A program made the translations under genes and the position numbers. From Clostridia bacterium (GTDB lineage Bacteria > Bacillota_A > Clostridia > Oscillospirales > CAG-272): DNA of 5,366 nt. Position 1 is the first letter of the stretch. Each line of letters begins with the position of its first letter. Under the pieces are notes generated by a model, which was given only the letters and a program-made list of their open reading frames with translations, was not told the origin of the DNA and ran no database searches. Below, piece by piece: positions 1 to 5,366 of the stretch. The stretch spans positions 1 through 5,366 of the forward strand of contig JAFTHF010000007.1 of assembly GCA_017457545.1 (NCBI GenBank), in the 5' to 3' direction.

Positions 1-19
1 ACACTGCAATATAATCCAT
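1..19 (-). CDS. Start of the next phage gene, 3'-truncated by the window edge
   Basis: An ATG at 19-17 opens a frame that reads MDYIAV before the window ends. A strong GGAGGA site at 33-28 lies 8 bases upstream, inside the end of the adaptor-like gene, and the gap to that gene's stop is 4 bases. The gene is therefore real and part of the same operon. Six residues are too few to assign a function; a head, coat or other structural protein would fit the position. Confidence 0.7.
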
Positions 20-23
20 CTGC

Positions 24-407
24 TTATTCCTCCGTTCCGTATTCGTCCTGCACATCCGTCGGGATTGCTTTTGACGCCTCATTAAGTGCATCAATATATC
101 TTGCTCGGTAATCCTGCGCCTTGTAGTTATCGCACTCATCCTGGTAGAAATATGATGCTAATCCAAAAGGCAAGGCAATGCGGCATATTTCCTCACAGTA
201 CGGTATATCATCATCAAGTGTGGTTATTACTGGCGCACTTTCAAGCTCTGCCTGTCCGAGAGCGGCACGGTGCGTATTCTCATGTGGTAGCGCTTCTATT
301 ACCAGCAGATTTAGAATTGCTGGTGCGTGTTTTTTGAAGTCTGCATCTTCCCCTGCCTGTTCAAACAAAAATGCAGTTGCTGTGTTGAATACATTCTGTG
401 CTCGCAT
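24..407 (-). CDS. Putative head-tail adaptor/connector-like protein
   Basis: A small, mostly helical acidic protein (127 residues from this start). It has an N-terminal helix (NVFNTATAFLFEQAG), a KHAPAILNLLVIEAL segment and a central LDDDIPYCEEICRIALPFGL stretch. A C-terminal helix with the pattern ASYFYQDE...RARYIDAL ends it. This layout (AILN-L-E-LP, then LP-GLA, then F/Y-x-RY-AL) resembles small connector or adaptor proteins beside portal and tail genes in Firmicutes phages, and analogues such as P22 gp4 or T7 gp11; the function is inferred from style and position. Two adjacent ATG codons exist (410 and 407). AGGAGG at 420-415 is 4 bases from the first and 7 from the second, so 407 is preferred. 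That site overlaps the stop of the structural gene. Four bases separate its stop from the next start. Confidence 0.55.
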   Translation of the reverse strand: MRAQNVFNTATAFLFEQAGEDADFKKHAPAILNLLVIEALPHENTHRAALGQAELESAPVITTLDDDIPYCEEICRIALPFGLASYFYQDECDNYKAQDYRARYIDALNEASKAIPTDVQDEYGTEE

Positions 408-414
408 CATATTG

Positions 415-420
415 CCTCCT
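415..420 (-). promoter_or_regulatory. Ribosome binding site choosing between two tandem ATG codons
   Basis: AGGAGG on the minus strand, overlapping the TAG stop of the 716-residue structural gene. It is 7 bases before the ATG at 407 and only 4 before the ATG at 410, so the second Met is the likelier start. Confidence 0.7.
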
Positions 421-2569
421 ACTTTTCAAAGAATCCGGTTACAAACCGTTTTTCAATGCCCATTAGGGCAAAATCGTTGTTTATTTCATCCGAGCGGCAG
501 ATAATCTGCAGCGCCGCGTATTTCTTCACCTTTCGGTTAGGCGCCGCCACCATACGTGCCGATGTGCGGAAGCTGAAATTCTCAAAATCCATATCCTCAA
601 AGCTGAACATACTGCGCTTTCTGTGGGCAAGAAGCTTATCCGTGTTATAACCCTTATCCGTCCTTACGCAGATTTTCACATTACCCCGCTTGGTGCCCTT
701 TAAGAACACCCCGCAACCACGACGGCACAGATTTTTCTTGACTGTGAAATCCCCGTCGTCGTCAAACTTGGTCGCCCACTGGGCAACAATCGCCTGAGGT
801 TCACCCGATAGCCCGTCGGGCCAGTCGGAATAGGTGTCAAGGCTTACCTCACCGTTCGCATCACACAAATCCGTGTTGAGCTTACACAGCTTCCCGTCAT
901 CCGTTCCAAAGTACAGCTCGGTTCCTATAACCCTCATGCACACAGCGGGTACGTTCTCCCAGTAGTACCACTCATACTCGAAATTTCCCGCCACGTTGCG
1001 TGCATAGCTCTTCTGCCGTGAGTCGGCAAGGTACACATGCCCGCCAACGGCTATGAGGAGATATCCGTTCCACACGCACATGGCAGCTGATTTTAAATCC
1101 TCCTTAAGGAGCCGCGTGTTAATGCGGGTAGAGCGCTGTGCCAGCACCTGCTCACCCGTCAGGTTTTCCGTCACTACTCCCATAACTCCCGAGTCGGACA
1201 GATACATGCCGTCATCCATAAGGGTGGCGCACAGGTTAGCCCCCACGCCTCCCGTGCCCACTATGCCCTTTCGCACGGGGAAATAATACCCCTGCTCCTC
1301 GTCCCATGTCGAGCGTCTAAGGTATATGGATGCATCCTGATACTGCAGGCTCTCGCCCTTGATTATCGCCTGATCATCTCCCACGAGCAAATACCCCTTG
1401 ATAGCCGAATCGTCATTTCCTATCTCGGTGTAGTTTATATCCGGGAAATATGTGGGCTCACCCATTTCCGAGTAAAAATCCGCATTGGCGTACTCAGAAT
1501 TTCCCGCAGCAAACAGGCGGCTGTTATACCAGCTTATGATGTTGCACCCGCGCACACGGGAAAGCTTCTCCCGCCACTTTTCCCCGGCACCGCTTTTGTC
1601 ATCATCACTCGTCTGATAGTCGGCGGGGAATATAATGCTAAAACGTGTGCTCGTGTCCTCCTTAGCCTCCAGAGCCTCAATAAAGGGCTTTATCTTAATC
1701 CTCAGGTACCTGCGCAGATACTCATATTCATCGTAGTAAATAAGGCTTGGGTGCTCAACAAAAGTCTCCTGAGTATTAATGGCATAGCCGTTTAAGCTGT
1801 CAAAAAAGGTTATGTACTTGCTCCCGGAAAGCTCTGTACCCTGCTCAGTGCGGATTTTAATGTCATTTAACGTGGCATCTGCGGCAATTGTAATATCCGT
1901 GGGCACAAACAGCCCGTTTTTTAATGACGTGTCCTCTTTCCTGTTCTTGTACGGCTTCCAGCACTCCCAGTCAAGCACATAGCTGTTGGCACGGAAGCGT
2001 GTTAAAGTATTAACCTGCTCATAGGAAGTAAAATCCGATGTGTATCCCATGTACGAGTCCACCCCGATACCCCCGTCATAGTAGCTTGTTAGGGGCACAT
2101 ACGCACCGTCACGGCTGTTTACGTCTGCGGCTTTTTGGGCATCAACACACATGAACTCCTTGCCCGTCATTATATATAGCCTGTCGTCATGCATAAAGCC
2201 TGTGGAGCTCTCCCCCGTAAGGCCTGAGTATATCTCCGCAGGCTCACTATCGCCCGCCATGCGGTAGAGCTTACCGCCCGCATGGATGATAAACTCATCC
2301 ACAGCCGGAATGGTTTTATCACCTTCCTCTTTTTCTATGGTTTTTAAGCGATAAATCCCACGCACAGGCGCTTCCAGCCGGCACATCATTCTCCACCCGG
2401 GGCGTTTTCGTGGACAGCCTGTCGCATCAGCAATCATATTAACAGCATCGGGTGATCGGCTATCTTCTACCTGAGTAGGATCTGAGAAGAAATCCACCCC
2501 CTTAAAAGAGGAATACTTCTTAACATGTACCTGCGTTTGTCCCGGCATGCTCATTCGCATCTTTGGCAT
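419..2569 (-). CDS. Virion structural protein, beta-propeller-like (DNA-stabilisation/tail-nozzle type)
   Basis: A 716-residue phage structural protein. The N-terminus (YSSFKGVDFFSDPTQVEDSR, then a KRPGWR segment near 55-60) is typical of a family near head-tail genes in Firmicutes phages, where a line listing the parameters of a 'gained' genome strand is followed by repeated strands. Propeller-like strand pairs recur: GGKLYRM (98-104), DDRLYIMTG (128-136), NSRLFAAGN (349-357), DDGMYLSDSG (452-461), NGYLLIAVGGHVYLAD (501-516) and GTELYFGTDDGKLCKL (549-564). PTYFPDINYTEIGNDDSAIK (372-391) is typical of this group. The last 100 residues look like a separate beta domain. P22 gp10 and T7 gp12, which seal the portal and form the short tail nozzle, are the nearest known analogues; homology is inferred. 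A GAGGGGG site lies 8 bases before the ATG. A tail-hub or baseplate role is the main alternative. Confidence 0.65.
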   Translation of the reverse strand: MPKMRMSMPGQTQVHVKKYSSFKGVDFFSDPTQVEDSRSPDAVNMIADATGCPRKRPGWRMMCRLEAPVRGIYRLKTIEKEEGDKTIPAVDEFIIHAGGKLYRMAGDSEPAEIYSGLTGESSTGFMHDDRLYIMTGKEFMCVDAQKAADVNSRDGAYVPLTSYYDGGIGVDSYMGYTSDFTSYEQVNTLTRFRANSYVLDWECWKPYKNRKEDTSLKNGLFVPTDITIAADATLNDIKIRTEQGTELSGSKYITFFDSLNGYAINTQETFVEHPSLIYYDEYEYLRRYLRIKIKPFIEALEAKEDTSTRFSIIFPADYQTSDDDKSGAGEKWREKLSRVRGCNIISWYNSRLFAAGNSEYANADFYSEMGEPTYFPDINYTEIGNDDSAIKGYLLVGDDQAIIKGESLQYQDASIYLRRSTWDEEQGYYFPVRKGIVGTGGVGANLCATLMDDGMYLSDSGVMGVVTENLTGEQVLAQRSTRINTRLLKEDLKSAAMCVWNGYLLIAVGGHVYLADSRQKSYARNVAGNFEYEWYYWENVPAVCMRVIGTELYFGTDDGKLCKLNTDLCDANGEVSLDTYSDWPDGLSGEPQAIVAQWATKFDDDGDFTVKKNLCRRGCGVFLKGTKRGNVKICVRTDKGYNTDKLLAHRKRSMFSFEDMDFENFSFRTSARMVAAPNRKVKKYAALQIICRSDEINNDFALMGIEKRFVTGFFEK

Positions 2570-2572
2570 AAT

Positions 2573-2779
2573 CTATTCCCCCTCACCGTCCAACTTGTCC
2601 AGACGGTGTGTGTTGGATTTAGTTCTGTCTTCCACTTTTGTAAGACGTTCAATGAAATTATTGTGTCTTTCCACTTTTTTCTCCAGCTGGTCCACTCCGT
2701 AAACCACCAGGTTACTGTTGCGCTTTGAAATAATTACCTGACAAATTATTGTTGCTGCCGCAGTTATAACAGCCGTCAT
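2573..2779 (-). CDS. Small membrane/coiled-coil lysis-cassette protein (holin-accessory-like)
   Basis: A 68-residue protein with one hydrophobic segment (residues about 2-18, from TAVITAAATIICQVII), a short basic patch (KR at 19-20), then a predicted coiled coil over about 28-64 (DQLEKKVERHNNFIERL and on to HRLDKL). This VDQLEKKVE-HNN-IERL style is common in small proteins beside holins and amidases in Firmicutes prophages, sometimes labelled XhlA-like. Classical XhlA has the coiled coil first and the helix last, so this has the opposite order. The role is probably holin-related or membrane anchoring but is not established. I chose the ATG at 2779, because GGGAG lies 8 bases upstream. An in-frame GTG at 2794 would add five residues but has only a weak, distant site. 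The stop lies 3 bases before the next gene. Confidence 0.75.
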   Translation of the reverse strand: MTAVITAAATIICQVIISKRNSNLVVYGVDQLEKKVERHNNFIERLTKVEDRTKSNTHRLDKLDGEGE

Positions 2780-2787
2780 TGCTGCAT

Positions 2788-2792
2788 CTCCC
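2788..2792 (-). promoter_or_regulatory. Ribosome binding site deciding the start of the membrane/coiled-coil gene
   Basis: GGGAG on the minus strand, 8 bases before the ATG at 2779. It lies inside the extra codons that a GTG start at 2794 would use, so it favours the shorter protein. Confidence 0.6.
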
Positions 2793-2809
2793 ACACCTAA
2801 ACACCGCCT

Positions 2810-3004
2810 TTACTTGAAAAAGCCAAGGCGCCGCAGAATTGTAGCAAGCATTTCACGGGTTACATAGCTTTTAGGTGCGCTGCCGTCCATAGTTCCGGAC
2901 TTTGTTGCCGCCTCAAACCCTTCTTTCGCCCAATCACTCACAGTCTGTTTAGCCTTGTTTTCCTCATATTCCTTGATAATTGCAAGTACTTCTTCCTTTG
3001 TCAT
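2810..3004 (-). CDS. Possible internal-start product: free C-terminal domain of the endolysin
   Basis: An in-frame ATG at 3004-3002 (M163 of the amidase) is preceded by a strong Shine-Dalgarno sequence. Translation from here would give a 64-residue protein starting MTKEEVLAII, with a helical N-terminal part and the whole SLH-like motif but none of the catalytic domain. The start falls exactly in the linker between domains. Internal starts that make free C-terminal wall-binding subunits, which then assemble with the full enzyme, are known in other Gram-positive phage endolysins such as enterococcal Lys170 and clostridial CTP1L. Expression here is inferred from sequence alone. The Shine-Dalgarno match could be a by-product of the acidic Q-E-E-D codons. 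Confidence 0.5.
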   Translation of the reverse strand: MTKEEVLAIIKEYEENKAKQTVSDWAKEGFEAATKSGTMDGSAPKSYVTREMLATILRRLGFFK

Positions 3005-3490
3005 ATCGTCTTCCTCCTGTTTTTTTGCACACAGTGCTATAAACTCCTTCCACCCGCTCTTTCGCAGGTTTGCAGGACAGTTTTTCCCGTTCCAGCGGTT
3101 GTGCTGTACCACGTTTGTTATCGGGATGTTGTGGCACTTCATCAGCTTACGCACAAGCTCAACTGCGTTTTCACACGCACGGCTGAAATCTCCGTCCTTG
3201 TTTACGCATATTTCAATGCCGATACTTTTCGTGTTGCCTATGCCGTACTTTCCGTCACCTGCATGGAACGCCGTTTCAGTATTTGGTATGTGCTGATATG
3301 CACACGTATCGTCTACTGTATAATGCCAGCTTACCTTTGCCGTTGTGGTACGCAAGTAGGAAGCATGCGCCTTTGCATTTGCTCCCTTAGCGTAGTTACC
3401 CGTTTCGTGTATGGTTATGTACTTTGGCGTCATTGCCATTCCCGGTCTGTTGGGTCTGCCTTTGTATATAAGACTTGTAACTATCTCCAT
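2810..3490 (-). CDS. Endolysin: N-acetylmuramoyl-L-alanine amidase with SLH-like C-terminal module
   Basis: Probable zinc amidase that cuts the bond between N-acetylmuramic acid and L-alanine in peptidoglycan to lyse the host. Residues 1 to about 150 are an Amidase_2/T7-lysozyme-type domain. H28 (TIHETGN), H130 and C138 (QHNRWNGKNCP) are the likely zinc ligands. The H-x7-C spacing equals that of T7 lysozyme H122/C130, and K136 matches its catalytic lysine K128. WHYTVDD (55-61) and AFHAGDG (74-80) are also family-typical. A charged linker (about 155-180) leads to a single S-layer-homology-like motif: W187, DG at 202-203, P206, TRE at 211-213 and a final RLG. This is probably wall binding or assembly. 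There is no signal peptide, consistent with holin-dependent release. GGGAG (3504-3500) lies 9 bases before the ATG, inside the end of the holin gene. Residue M163 has its own ribosome binding site (separate entry). Confidence 0.95.
   Translation of the reverse strand: MEIVTSLIYKGRPNRPGMAMTPKYITIHETGNYAKGANAKAHASYLRTTTAKVSWHYTVDDTCAYQHIPNTETAFHAGDGKYGIGNTKSIGIEICVNKDGDFSRACENAVELVRKLMKCHNIPITNVVQHNRWNGKNCPANLRKSGWKEFIALCAKKQEEDDMTKEEVLAIIKEYEENKAKQTVSDWAKEGFEAATKSGTMDGSAPKSYVTREMLATILRRLGFFK
3011..3018 (-). promoter_or_regulatory. Internal Shine-Dalgarno sequence within the endolysin gene
   Basis: AGGAGGAA on the minus strand lies 8 bases before the in-frame ATG at 3004. It is as strong as, and better spaced than, most gene-start sites in this window, and stronger than the GGGAG of the amidase gene itself. 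The sequence also encodes the Q-E-E part of the interdomain linker. Confidence 0.6.
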
Positions 3491-3494
3491 GACG

Positions 3495-3686
3495 TTACTC
3501 TCCCTTCACTTCTGGAAGTCCTGCAACAGATGTAAGCAGCGACAGCACACCTGCCAGGGCAGATGCTGACGCCACAGCCACCCAATCAACAGCTCCCAGC
3601 ACTGCCGCTGTGCCTATCGTTGCGACTGCTGTCTGTGCTATTGTTTTTACAGCTCTTATTCCGGCAGCTTTAAACCACTTTTTCAT
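3495..3686 (-). CDS. r1t-type phage holin
   Basis: Small membrane protein expected to form holes in the cytoplasmic membrane and release the endolysin, which has no signal peptide. It has 63 residues. A basic N-terminus (K2, K3, K6, R11, K14) precedes two hydrophobic segments at about 13-31 and 36-55, joined by a short turn around VDW. The RAVKTIAQT start and LSLLTSVAG end of the second helix match the lactococcal r1t holin family as I remember it. The start is well supported: AGGAGG at 3700-3695 lies 8 bases from the ATG and overlaps the terL stop. The gene lies 12 bases after terL and 4 bases before the amidase gene, a standard holin-endolysin pair in an unusual place. The family assignment is by recognition. 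Confidence 0.88.
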   Translation of the reverse strand: MKKWFKAAGIRAVKTIAQTAVATIGTAAVLGAVDWVAVASASALAGVLSLLTSVAGLPEVKGE

Positions 3687-3698
3687 CTTCTTTTCCTC

Positions 3699-5039
3699 CT
3701 AAATTCCGTAATCCAAAAATGATGTTACCTCTTCGTCATAGGTTGGCATATCCTCATCCCGCTCAACCTTGGGTAATTCCCCTGCAGGTCTGCCGGCTAC
3801 AAAGTATCTCAGTGCATCCGGTGCATGCGTCAGCTCGTGCGGCTCCTTTGCCACGTCGTTGGGATTCTTTTTATCCACCTGCACGCCCGGAAGCGTTCTT
3901 ATAAGCTCTGTGCAGGTTTCAAAAATCTGCACCATTGGTCTTTCGCCGCCGAACTCGTCAAGCCTTGGCTTCAGCCATTCCTTGAGGTCCATCCAGCCTT
4001 GTACACGGTCATTGTTCGCCTTTACAATGGGCACGCCGTGTGTTGCAAATATCTCCGCTGCACTTCGGCCTGTGTCCTGGCGTCTGTTCCACAGGTCAGG
4101 CGGCGCAATGAATGAGTACACATCATCGTCACCTGTAAGCTCTTTTATCAGCTTGGCAGCGTCTGAGATTATTAGATTAGGCTTGTACACCTCTCGGTAC
4201 ACATAAGCTCTCCCGCTCTCATCTACAGCTATCCAATACCCCGCAAGCATGTCCAGGCCGTAGTCCATTGCAAAGTATCTGCGCCACTCTTTTGGAATTA
4301 CAAACGGTTTTATTACGTGCTTTTCCCTTTTCCATTCGGTAAAGTACTGACCGTCGAATATATCCCAATCGCCGTAAAGAAGGGCTTTTTTATCTTTTTC
4401 ACTCAAATTTTCAAGGCGTTTCACGTAGCCCGGATCGGATTTTAACAAGAATTGATTGTCCTGTACTTTTGACGGAAGGAAAATTCTTGTTCCTGCTGCA
4501 GTTTCGTGCACCGTATCCGGCGGTCCGATGTCTATAAAGCGCTCCTTTACCCAAGCATGACCAACGCCACCAGGGTTTGTAGAAGATTTGACTTGCTTTG
4601 GAAAATCATTTGCGCCACGTACACGTGAAATAAGATACACATACATGTCCTCTGTAAAGTGTGTCAGCTCATCAAAACGGATAACGTCATACTCTGCAGA
4701 CTGATACTTATACACATCGTTTTCGCTGTCGCAGTAGCCAAAGTCTATTATCGAGCCATTAAGAAACTGCATTATATGAGCCGATGAATTGTATTTATAA
4801 ATCTTTCTCGGATATATACTTAACGCTGTTCTGATGAGAGATTTATCCAGCTCCGGAAATGTACGGCGCAGAATAAGCTGCTTGGAGCCGGAATACTGCA
4901 ATGCAAACAATAGCGCATCTAATATTTGCCCATGGCTTTTACCTCCACCCGCTGCGCCTCCAAACAATACTTCATCTGCTGTTGCATTTACAAACACTTT
5001 TTGCCGTGGTGTCACTTCAATATCTACGTCAAAATTCAT
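3699..5039 (-). CDS. terL: Phage terminase large subunit (packaging ATPase/nuclease)
   Basis: Motor subunit that translocates phage DNA into the prohead and cuts the concatemer. The 446-residue length is normal for the family. Residues 27-35 (GGAAGGGKS) are the Walker A loop. YDVIRFDEL at 117-125 is Walker B, with D123 and the catalytic E124. STNPGG at 153-158 matches the ATPase coupling motif. The C-terminal half has the RNase H-like nuclease pattern: FAMDYG with D259, APPDLW with D315, and HAPDALRY with D408 as likely metal ligands. All key residues are present, so the protein looks intact. The ATG overlaps the terS stop. A GGAGGG site (5057-5052) lies 12 bases upstream, which is long, so start by coupling is likely. 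The stop TAG overlaps the Shine-Dalgarno sequence of the holin gene. The sequence does not show whether packaging is headful or cos-type. Confidence 0.96.
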   Translation of the reverse strand: MNFDVDIEVTPRQKVFVNATADEVLFGGAAGGGKSHGQILDALLFALQYSGSKQLILRRTFPELDKSLIRTALSIYPRKIYKYNSSAHIMQFLNGSIIDFGYCDSENDVYKYQSAEYDVIRFDELTHFTEDMYVYLISRVRGANDFPKQVKSSTNPGGVGHAWVKERFIDIGPPDTVHETAAGTRIFLPSKVQDNQFLLKSDPGYVKRLENLSEKDKKALLYGDWDIFDGQYFTEWKREKHVIKPFVIPKEWRRYFAMDYGLDMLAGYWIAVDESGRAYVYREVYKPNLIISDAAKLIKELTGDDDVYSFIAPPDLWNRRQDTGRSAAEIFATHGVPIVKANNDRVQGWMDLKEWLKPRLDEFGGERPMVQIFETCTELIRTLPGVQVDKKNPNDVAKEPHELTHAPDALRYFVAGRPAGELPKVERDEDMPTYDEEVTSFLDYGI

Positions 5040-5366
5040 TCTTTGTGCTTACCCTCCACTTCTTTCACGCTCACCGAAATAGAACTTATTCCATCCACAT
5101 CCACGTCTTTCTTCTCTTTCCAGCCGTAGTTATTCTGCAGGTTGAATATAACGCCCTGGGGTTTACTGCGTATGAGCAACTCTTCCTCAAGATAACTCTC
5201 TATGACGCCCGATGTCATCATCGTTATTTCTGCAAATTCCGGGTGTTTTTCTCTGTCACAGTAATTTTGCCACGTGCTGCGGTCTATGCCGAGATTCAGG
5301 CACAATCCGCTTATGGTAGGCGGGCGCACAAATCGCTGTATCATGATTACTTCGCCATCGTCATTG
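5036..5366 (-). CDS. Phage terminase small subunit, 5'-partial
   Basis: Likely the DNA-recognition subunit of the packaging motor, which would bind the pac/cos region and hand DNA to the large subunit. The visible part has a helix-turn-helix-like N-terminal stretch (TISGLCLNLGIDRSTWQNYC), as in small terminases and P22 gp3-like packaging proteins. A helical middle follows (SGVIESYLEEELL), then the family-typical FNLQNNYGWKEK segment and a charged tail. The first in-window ATG (5344-5342) is probably not the true start: the frame stays open to the edge, adding residues NDDGEVI, and no good Shine-Dalgarno sequence precedes that ATG. The gene therefore continues beyond base 5366. Its stop overlaps the terL start by 4 bases (ATGA), the usual coupling of the two terminase genes. 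The family call is from motif recognition and position and was not searched. Confidence 0.85.
   Translation of the reverse strand, partial: NDDGEVIMIQRFVRPPTISGLCLNLGIDRSTWQNYCDREKHPEFAEITMMTSGVIESYLEEELLIRSKPQGVIFNLQNNYGWKEKKDVDVDGISSISVSVKEVEGKHKE

Noticed and set aside
178..650. Plus-strand open frames opposite the adaptor-like gene and the end of the structural gene
   Set aside because: Two overlapping frames with cysteine/serine-rich translations and no ribosome binding site; shadows of the minus-strand genes.
1079..1104. Internal AGGAGG followed by an in-frame ATG (M497) within the 716-residue gene
   Set aside because: The spacer is 17 bases, too long for efficient initiation, and the Met falls within a run of propeller-like strands, not at a domain boundary.
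1100..1111. Perfect 12-base palindrome CTCCTTAAGGAG
   Set aside because: It has no loop or T-tract, sits deep inside a coding region, and can arise by chance; neither a terminator nor a supported operator.
2573..2794. GTG start at 2794 for the membrane/coiled-coil gene
   Set aside because: Only a weak AAGG-type site lies about 12 bases upstream, whereas the ATG at 2779 has GGGAG at 8 bases.
3101..3535. Plus-strand open frame of 144 codons opposite the amidase and holin
   Set aside because: Antisense to two clear genes, with no domain-like sequence and no start signal.
3769..4206. Plus-strand open frame of 145 codons opposite terL
   Set aside because: It lies fully antisense to the conserved nuclease half of the terminase, has no convincing ribosome binding site, and its translation is low-complexity and cysteine/serine-rich as expected of a shadow frame.
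5342..5344. ATG at 5344 as the true start of the small terminase
   Set aside because: No good Shine-Dalgarno sequence precedes it, the frame stays open to the window edge, and the helix-turn-helix region would start abnormally close to the N-terminus.

Overview
The window is a stretch of tailed-phage or prophage genome. It is transcribed entirely on the minus strand, so read it right to left. Genes are packed with gaps of 3 to 12 bases or a 4-base overlap, and most have a strong AGGAGG-type ribosome binding site, often overlapping the previous stop codon. The Shine-Dalgarno style, the r1t-type holin, the amidase with a single SLH-like C-terminal module, and the small membrane/coiled-coil protein point to a low-to-moderate GC Firmicutes host, most likely a gut Clostridia/Lachnospiraceae-type bacterium. 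The host call is an inference from protein style. No promoter, terminator, tRNA, CRISPR array, transposon or attachment site is visible, and there is no gene-free stretch.

Packaging (about 3699-5366): the C-terminal part of the terminase small subunit, open at the right edge, overlaps the start of a complete terminase large subunit with ATPase and nuclease motifs. Lysis (about 2573-3686): a two-helix r1t-type holin, then a T7-lysozyme-like zinc amidase (endolysin), then a small protein with one membrane helix followed by a coiled coil. Virion structure (1-2569): a 716-residue protein with repeated beta-propeller-like strands, resembling phage DNA-stabilisation/tail-nozzle proteins, then a small helical protein resembling head-tail adaptors, then the first codons of another gene at the left edge.

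How the genes fit together: the terminase packages DNA into the prohead. The adaptor-like and nozzle-like proteins would close the portal vertex or form the short tail. The holin and amidase would release the virions. Two points stand out. The lysis cassette sits directly after terL, where a portal gene is usually expected. The endolysin gene also contains an internal Shine-Dalgarno sequence and ATG exactly at the domain boundary, so it may make a separate 64-residue C-terminal protein besides the full enzyme.
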